Shown here: one piece after another, positions 37,854 to 45,334 of the stretch
Layout of the letters: each line of letters begins with the position of its first letter
How positions within the stretch are numbered: position 1 is the first letter of the stretch
From: Chromera velia
Lineage: Eukaryota; Sar; Chromeraceae
Assembly: GCA_018398765.1 (NCBI GenBank)
Contig: JAHBMJ010000563.1
Coordinates: 1 to 45,334 of the forward strand
Direction: 5' to 3'
DNA length: 45,334 nucleotides
Translations under genes and position numbers: made by a program
The notes under the pieces: generated by a model
Database searches by the model: none
What the model was told of the DNA's origin: nothing
The model's input: the letters and a program-made list of their open reading frames with translations, nothing else

Positions 37854-39631
37854 TTTTTCTTCATTTCTTCCTTTCTTTCTTTCTTCTTTTTCCCTCACTT
37901 CCTCTCACTCTTTCCCCGTCGTTGTTCATTCTTGACGACCGTACTTGTTTTTGAGGGGAATATTTCGTTATATCTGTCCGAGTGTGTTTTATCTGATTGA
38001 TTGATTGATTGATTGAGGAATAAACAAGGGCGGAACGGAATCAATCGGGGGGTGAGCGAAAAGCATATGGGGAGGAAACGTGAGATGGACGACCCTATGA
38101 GGCCCAGGCTGCGGGGCTCGGATGGCACCCCTCGCGTGAGCGCGGGAGGCGGTGGGAGGTGACGGGCTCGAGCCTGCACAGGTACGGGGGGGCGCGCGGA
38201 GCGCTCGTGCTCGTGCGGTTCACAAGCGGGTCTGCGAGCGAGGTGCATGCTACGTGCGGCTTCTCCGTTCTTCTCCCTTTTTCTCCCCTTTTTGAATTTC
38301 TTTATCATGCTTACTACTCGCAATTTCACTCCCCTGGAAAACAAGTCGTGCCTCAGGGATGAACCGACCGAACCGACTGAACTGACTGAACTGACCGAAC
38401 TGCAGGAACTGAACTGAGAGAGAAACCTTTGCTTGTACGTCCTCAGCAGAAAAGATAGGGAATCAAAAGAGATTGGGAGTTCTGATCTTTTTCTCTCTCT
38501 GTCTCCTCCCGTTCCGCCTCGGGTGATTTTCTTTAGAGGTCATCTGACAGACCTCTAACTGACACGAAGTGACAGAAAGAATCTCACTGGCCCGTGACCC
38601 TTGGGAAAAAAAAAGGACACAGAAACAGAGGAGTCCGTCTTCGTCCTTTCTGTTCCCCCTGAGGTATTTGTTTTTTCCCTTTCCTTCTCATTTCCCCCTC
38701 CGCTCGGGCGTGCCAGTGCTGTTCTGGCGCTTTGATCGGTCATGGGGACCCTTTTCCGGGCGAAATGCAGGCAGTTCTCGATCGTCTCAAGGGTGGGATA
38801 GAGAGTGTGTTGTAACTCAGGCTGTAAGAGAACTACCAGATGAAGCAAAAGCCTGTTTGCTGAGAGGTGGAGCCCCACCCCTGTTAGGCTCCCATCGATT
38901 CAATTTACCCCAGTGGGGCCTAAGTCGAAAGTTTAACTCTATGTATGATGCTCTAGGTTGGCCAGAGTCTATACGGCTCACCGGCTTTAACCCCATACAT
39001 CATCATCATATGCTATGCCATGCTATAGCTTATATACTTCTACTAGGAATAATTCTAGGAATAATTACTCAAATAAGTGAGAGAATTGGAACGACTAACT
39101 AGGAATTTACACTTCTAATTTTAGTTAGTAGTAATAGTTTACAATAAAACGAAAACATTTTTTTAAATTAAAACTGGAATCAATAACTTCAAGTTAGAAA
39201 CTGTACTTTTGATTTGATACATAGTGTACAAAGTTATATTCTTGTGCCCAGTCTTGTGCATAAAAATCTAAATAGACATTCTATAAAACTCAAATATTTG
39301 GAAGTGAATTCTGAAACCTAGAGTGAAACACAAATTATCTTATCTGCGTGCGATCTGCGTCCTGTTTACCATGCATGACTACAACAGAAGATTAGTCAGA
39401 AGAAGGATCGAGAGCACAGCTGTATCAGCAGTGATTCAGCAACAGCAAAATTGAGTTTCTTATGTAGGCTGAGAGACAGGTGCTCCAGAAGCTTGCTCAC
39501 AGCCTGTCGCTCCCCCACTCCCTCCTTTTCTCTGTCCTCTCGCATCCTCAGAGCCCCCCCCGCCCCCCCGGCGCTGTTGACCACTCCCCCCCCTCCCTTT
39601 CTGGAAAGGCCGTCCACTCTACCCCTCTGAG
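37777..39631. other. Spacer with simple repeats
   Basis: Contains (TTTC)n at about 37817-37853, (GATT)n at 37995-38016 and a 9-bp tandem array at 38361-38414. 38050-38260 is GC-rich. 38990-39350 is AT-rich. No gene recognised; the right end is probably the 3' UTR of the ankyrin gene. Confidence 0.5.
38361..38414. repeat. 9-bp tandem repeat, six copies
   Basis: Units of the form GAACYGACY, becoming GAACTGCAG and GAACTGAAC in the last two copies. Short minisatellite without coding meaning. Confidence 0.88.
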
Positions 39632-42600
39632 TCACCGGCCAGCACCGCTAGCGGCATCTTCTCCTTGCAACGAGAGCACGCGAACGATTGGCTCCAGAGA
39701 CGGCCCTCGGTCTCCTGCCGTCTCTCTGAGCTTTTCGAGCAAGAAAGTGCGGAACGCCAGCGACTGCCGGCGAGATGCAGCAGCCAGGTCCTCGGGGTTT
39801 GCGCCCATCTGCACACCAACACACGTACGCATAGAGGAACATGAGCATCTGTAGACGTGCATGCATGAGGCTGGCTACATCTCAGCCGTGCTGCAAGCCT
39901 CTAAGGCTCAATAGGAAATTGTAGCAAGCAAGGGTTACCGTTGCGCTGGCAAAAGCCGGATCGAGCCGACGACAAGCATACTTCTTTGCACCGGCATTGC
40001 AATTGTGTCCTCTCTATCTTGCCTCTCTCTAGTGTAAAGATACCACTGTGCACATACCTGCAGAAGAGTCTCAACCACACTCCATCTTTCTCCAGCAACA
40101 GAGGCATCTCTCCATCCTGCGGCAGAGGAGTGAAAGAGAACAAACTCGAGAGGGCGGACGACGCCAGGGTCAGCGTCCGACTCTAGACTCCATCTGCCGG
40201 GGGCGTTCGGATCCGCTCCCCCCTCCTCGCAAAGGACGCGGACAACACAGGGTTTCTCCAGCTGACAGGCTAGCAGCAACGGAGAGAGCACAGCGGGGGT
40301 CTGCATAGGACTGTCACCTTTTTGCGCTCTCCTCTCTCCAGGGGAGTGAGTCCCTGGAAGAGAGGAGCAACGGGCCCCGGGGACGGTCAGCAGTCTGACA
40401 AGGTGACAAAGATGGAGAGCTTCATGCTTCCATTCAGAGCCGTAACGCAGGGCCTGCTCTAGGGGCGAAATATTTCGGTCAAAAGTCTCCGTGCTGGCAC
40501 CCCTTTCGTTTGGATTTGCCCCCTTCTGTAAGAGGAGGGACACCAGAGAAAGGTGGCGGGAGGGGGACAACAAACCGACTCGGAGTCGGAAAAAAGAGCC
40601 AAGGCTCTCGACTAAAGGCACTCTGGTCAAAAGACGCCCAAAATTGTAAAATTGAACCCCCTCCGCAGGTGCCCCTCTATCGAGAAGGACCCGAACCGAA
40701 TCAACTAGGCCCTGGGAGCATGCAAGAATGAGGGGAGTGCTGCCCTCTGACTGATATCTCATCCTGTCCATCTCTGCCCCTGCATCCACCAACCTCCCTA
40801 GAACGGCCGCAGCCTTTTTGTCTCGTTCCTCCCTAGCCTTCTCGGCAGACACAGCAGGAAGACCACGGAAGTCTGAGCCGGGATCACCGAGGGCAAAGAA
40901 TATGGGGTAGTCAACCACACCCATTGCCTCCCACATTCTATCCTTATTTGCTGGGCCAGTTCTCATTGACTTCCCTCTCGCGTTCGGGTTTCCCCCTCCT
41001 TCTTCGCACAGGAGTTGCACAAGACCTGCGTCCTGTGCCTTACTGGCCATGGCGAGGGGAGACAGGGTCTTTTGGCGGTGCCCAGGCAACGCCTCTGCTT
41101 CTCGGTGGGGCCCCTGTGAGAGGGAGCATCGGGCTCCACCCGACACTAGACACTTCGCGATGTCGTTAGCGTCTTTCGAGGAAATCTTCTCTTCTAGCAG
41201 CAACTGGAGCAACACTTGAAGGGGGGAAGCAACGAACCCTCTCTCGGTATACCCAGGTTCATTCGAGTCTGCCCCCTTCGCAATCAAGAGACGGACAAGG
41301 GACTTGGCAATATCTGGTTGAAACTCAGCTCCTTTCACAGTTTCGACCAGTGGGACGCAACACGGCAACCTGCCGGGTACGCCGTACGGCCACTTTTCCT
41401 TCCTACATCCTCCAGGCCAAGCCCCTCGATCGAGAAGCACTCGGGCAGAGTTCAAGTACCCATTCGTGCAGGCAAGGGACAGGGCTGTGTGCACATGAGC
41501 CATCACTGCTGGGTCCCGTTTCGAGTGGGACACTTCGATCCCATCGAGGTCCGCCCTCCCCTCTGCTAGAGCCTCCAAAATTTCTGCGGTTTCCGAATCT
41601 ATATTGTCGTTCTCGAAATCTAGTGAGGTCAGAGGGAAACCCGTCGCAACAGCTGCCAACGGGAGATTGGAGTTCGCACCCTCCCGCCACCCACTCTTTA
41701 CTGCCGACCTGCCGCCAGGAGAATTCTCACAGCCTCTGCATCATGAGTCATGCATGCGAGACTGAGGGCTGTATCATGCATTGAAATCACCGCTCGCTCG
41801 CCATTCGAGGTCGTATCCTCCTCCTCCCCTTCTTTCTCCCACCACGACACAACAACCTCCCAATCCAGACATCTAGAACCTCGCGATGAAGCTGCTTCTG
41901 CGAGAAGGCGGAGAAGCGAGAGACCCTTCTCCCGTTCCACCTCCGAGAGGGGCGGGAGGGACTCTCTATCTTTCCAATCGCAGTTCGGGTTTCTATCAGC
42001 TGCAAGCTGCAGAACCAGGGCTTGAAGAGGCGTCCTGCCGGAGGACTGCCACTCGAACACACCACTCGAACACCACTCGAACACATCCACTCTTGCACCG
42101 GCACCCAAAAGCAACTCAGCGCACTCAAAATTGCGCTCATCTATGAGCAAAGTCAGAAGTGGCTGCTGCCTGCGGTCACCGAGCGTACCTGTCTCTACCC
42201 AGGAGTCAGGCCTCACTATTCCCCTCTGCAGCAAAGAACGTAACCACTCTGGGGTGAGGGACGACACGGCTCTTTCGGAAAGCTCACGTGCTTCCGGTGT
42301 GATGTCCATGTCCATTAACAAGCTCACACATCCCGGAGCTTTGTGCTCCAACGCAAGTCGCAACAGATGGGGGTAGCGTCCTGCCACTCCGTCCAAGGCT
42401 AGCACTTGTTGAAGAGCACGGACGTTGTCGATCTGAATACAGTTTTTCAAAAGATCCAAAATCGATTCTCTTTCCGAAACGTCTTCCATTCCGGTAAGCA
42501 CACTCCCAAAGCCGAGGGAGGTCGTGTCATCTCTCAGTCCAAGGGTTTCTTTCGACAGAGAAGAGACTTTCCAAAAGCCACGCAAGCCCAAAAGGCCGCT

Positions 42601-42651
42601 GGCGATGAGAAGCCCCAGAACATCGGAGCGACGGGAGATGCTTTGGGTCAT
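39632..42651 (-). CDS. Ankyrin-repeat protein, three exons
   Basis: Minus-strand exons 42651-41709, 41652-40058 and 39808-39632 (2715 nt, phases match, 904 aa). The ATG at 42651 is the first Met of the frame. Residues about 8-30 are hydrophobic (VLGLLIASGLLGLRGFW), a possible signal or membrane anchor. Ankyrin units include PLLTLLIDERNFECAELLLGAGA, TALSLACMTHDAEAVRILLAAG, TALSLACTNGYLNSARVLLDRGA, TPLILACSQGLVDSVRVLLDRGA, SPLAMASKAQDAGLVQLLCEEGG and SPLLLACQLEKPCVVRVLCEEGG, some irregular. The junction ETLLQ to MGANPEDLAAASRR restores an ankyrin turn, which supports the last intron. The first intron is only 56 nt. Ankyrin repeats mediate protein binding; no enzymatic domain is seen. Exon 2 holds two homologous blocks of about 220 residues. 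Confidence 0.82.
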
Positions 42652-44475
42652 GATGCATTCGAATCGAATGATTCGATGAAGTGTTGAACCGTCACAAAAT
42701 GAAACCGAGATAGACACTCGGAAAAAAAGCGGAAACTTGAAGCTGGATTCTACGTAGATCAGAGACCTTTTCTGTCACTCCTTTGGACTGCGTGCTGTGT
42801 GTAAAAGTACAATGATGACAGACCACCACAGCTAGCTAGCTAGCCAGCCTGGCGGACTCAACGGAGGGCTTATGGAGGGCTTTTATGCGAGTGGAGCTAG
42901 GGGCCGCGATGGGGCCGCGCGCGGGGCCGCGGGGGACGCGCATGCATGCGCGCGGGCAACACCGCCGCTGTCACCGCGAGCAAAGCAACACGAGGAATAC
43001 ACGAGGATTTGAAACAACACATGCGACCGTTCAATGCAAGCATTTCAATGCAAGCCGATTGCAAGCCAATATCGACGACGACTATCCAGTCTCCTGGTGG
43101 ATAGCTTAAATTTTAAGAGAGAGCGAGTACGATGCCGAGCACGTCATTGGGCATGAGATGATGGTACCGAGGTGGAGGGATGAGAAAGGAAGAGTAATGC
43201 TTTGTCCCTCCTGTCCGGCCACCTTATGGTGTCCAGACAGAAGGTAAAGCAAGGACAAGAACCTTAGGGAAACTCTAGAGAAGGAACATGAGCAACACTT
43301 AGTTAGGTGACAGTTTACAGCAGGTTTGGCTCTAGAGCGATCTGGGATTCCAATCAACTAGGTTCATTCTATCATTGTACAGTTTCTACTCATTCCTCTC
43401 TCTCAGACTCTTAGGAGCTCTCTTGATCTATGATAAACAGACATCAGACTCAAACGATGCTATCCGTTGCTTAAGTGACGTGTTGCATGCTTGAATACGA
43501 AGATCAGACTCGATAATCATTTCGACAACTCTGATCGACGCGCGCGACACGTACATGCATGCAAGACTTAGTCGATTGCATATAGTACACGTGGAGGCAG
43601 AGTATGGCGTCGGCACGCAGGCTCATTTAGATACAGCGTATGCGAGAGTCCAGAGGGCGGCGCCACAGGGTAAGACTCCACAGATCCCCCCCAGCTACGG
43701 ACAAGAAAATCGCGTCCCCGCGATCAGTCAGACACATTCGAACATGTGCGGAAAGGGAAAAAAGGTGAGCAAAAGGATACGATCAACTAGACACAATGCA
43801 AAGTTTAACCCACGCAACCAACAGAACATCTTCAAGGAGGTAGTTGAAAAAATCTAGACGCAAAAGCTGACAAGCAGAAAAGTTTTCTCCCATCGATGCA
43901 AGTCAATCAGATTAACGTACGCAAAAATACTATCATCACTGCCTTGCCGGCAATGCCAACCCGCCAGGTCTTTCCTTAAAAAACCTGTTTTAGGGATGTT
44001 GACTTGCTCGTAGCCTGTAAAAGCACACCATCTCTACCTGACGGCAGAGCCCGTCACTCGACGACCGCAAGCTTCCAATGCAAGGTCTTATATTTTTCCA
44101 GCTTTCCATTAACCTCTCAGATCTCCGCGAAAGAAAGAACGAGACAGAAATGCTAGACAAAAAGAGCGACAGAGAGAAAGATACAGTGAGGCATAGTCAG
44201 GCCTATGCGGTCACATGCACGCATACATCTCCATACCGATGCATACGCTCACAGCCGTCTACCTAGCTTTCTATATTTTCTTTTTTCATCTTTCCCTCTT
44301 TCGCTCCCTTACTTCTCACTCCCGCTTTGCTCTCTCTTCTCTGTTTTCTCTCTCTTCTATCTCACTTCCTTTTCAAAGGCTGCATGCGCATCTTCGCCTG
44401 TTGTTAACAATATCATAGATTGACTGAACACACAAGAACAGACATCAACGAATGAACGGCACCCGGTCAGACCTA
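42652..44475. other. Spacer upstream of the ankyrin gene
   Basis: 42895-42965 is very GC-rich with GCGCGCATGCATGCGCGC around 42935-42955. The rest has mixed composition. Open frames at 43555-43857 (+) and 43106-43357 (-) have no recognisable content. 44280-44380 is pyrimidine-rich. No gene or RNA identified. Confidence 0.5.
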
Positions 44476-45316
44476 TCAGAGGGAGACGCCTGCCGGCATA
44501 CCGTCTGGCTCCACGCAGATGTTTGCGCAGAGACGGCTGGCTCCACTAAAGCCGCCATCCAGGGCTCCCATCAACTTCCGTACTGCGAGGGAGAGAGGCG
44601 ATACCCAGAGACCCCAAAGGGCTTCCAAAGCACCGACATCCCCCTGCAGGGAGAAGATACAGAAGGGACAAAGAGATATGCATGGGCTATCCCCTCGTTT
44701 TCTTTTTTCTTCTTCTTCTCTTCTCATTGAAATAGACATCTCTTTCTGTTTCTCTCAAGATTCGTTCTTTCTTTGCTCCTCCTCTACTCATTTTTCCTCG
44801 GCCTCTTCCAGTTTCTTTCTCTCAAAGAAAGAAACCAGGGATAATACGAAACGGTTTAAAGCAGTAGACGGAAACGAGAAGGAGACAGCGAATGAAGGCG
44901 CCCCCTCGTGCACTCATACTCTTAGCCATACGAGGGGTCTGACTCCGAAGCCACACGCAAAGCAAAGCCAAGAGAAGCCGAGAGAGAAGGAAGGTCACTC
45001 TTCTAAAAGGAGTCCCAGAAGTTTTGAATGCGCGGTACATGCGGCGCTCGACTTATCGTTCTCGCAGTCCACCTCTTTGACGCTCAGCTTCGCAATGAGC
45101 TCAATCCCCCCCCCAAGTCCAGTGCAGGGGCACAAGGGCGGTCACAGGCAGTCGCAGGTATGCGCAGGCATCAGCGCACGGCGGCGGTAATTAGGCAGTC
45201 CTCTGCCCGTCTCATGTGTAGCTGACGTAGGGGTAGGCAATCGATATCGAGTTCTCGTTGACAGAAGGATTTGGCCGTCTCATCAAGCACAAACACATTT
45301 TCGCGCGTGTCAGTAG
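44476..45316 (-). CDS. Candidate exons of an unrecognised gene at the window edge
   Basis: Three coding-like blocks on the minus strand. The first follows an acceptor-like TTTATGCAG at 45316: 47 codons starting TDTRENVFVLDETAKSFCQR, stopped by TGA at 45171-45173. The second is in another frame near 45107-44995: IELIAKLSVKEVDCENDKSS, ending in a TGA at 44995. The third follows CTCCCTGCAG at 44643: GDVGALEALWGLWVSPLSL to a TGA at 44476 (55 codons). Composition and splice-like borders suggest exons of one gene continuing past the right edge. I could join the first two in phase with a weak acceptor, but not the second to the third. Function not recognised. Confidence 0.35.
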
Positions 45317-45334
45317 CTGCATAAAGGGAGGGAG

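Overview
This window is eukaryotic nuclear DNA. It has multi-exon genes with GT..AG introns, long (GT)n, (CT)n and (GACA)n simple repeats inside introns, LTR and non-LTR retrotransposons, and a sequencing gap (Ns at 30776-30966) inside a (GT)n intron. An APS kinase with an N-terminal extension resembling a secondary-plastid presequence, and clusters of the TGCATGCA motif (a known binding site of apicomplexan ApiAP2 factors), suggest a photosynthetic alveolate such as a chromerid alga. That placement is an inference, not something shown directly.

Layout. 1-316: minisatellite. 495-8313: a decayed Ty1/copia element with 220-bp LTRs and a 5-bp target duplication; its integrase gene is split by a 2-kb terminal-inverted-repeat element (3096-5094). 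8314-9679: AT-rich spacer. 9680-10540 (-): plastid-type APS kinase, divergent from a five-exon four-helix-sensor-like membrane protein (11220-14921, +) with one in-frame TAG; four TGCATGCA sites lie in the shared promoter. 14922-17272: no gene seen. 17275-18531: AT-rich TIR element carrying a foldback array of GGATTTTA-type motifs. About 18930-23160 (-): decayed non-LTR retrotransposon (endonuclease plus reverse transcriptase). 24193-25338 (-): monoacylglycerol-lipase-like hydrolase, divergent from a 14-exon aldehyde dehydrogenase (26022-33076, +; 853 aa by my splice model) with a ~260-residue low-complexity insert. 33077-37491: long pyrimidine-biased tract without a recognised gene. 37492-37776: small orphan ORF. 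39632-42651 (-): three-exon ankyrin-repeat protein of about 904 aa with an internal duplication. 44476-45316 (-): candidate exons of an unrecognised gene at the right edge.

The genes do not form an evident pathway. Two divergent pairs (APS kinase/membrane protein; lipase/ALDH) each share a 0.68-kb promoter region. Splice models were built by hand from reading-frame continuity. The ALDH, membrane and ankyrin models all give total coding lengths divisible by three with matching phases, which supports them, but no transcript data were used. Both reverse transcriptases have lost acidic residues of the YxDD box, so neither retrotransposon copy looks active.
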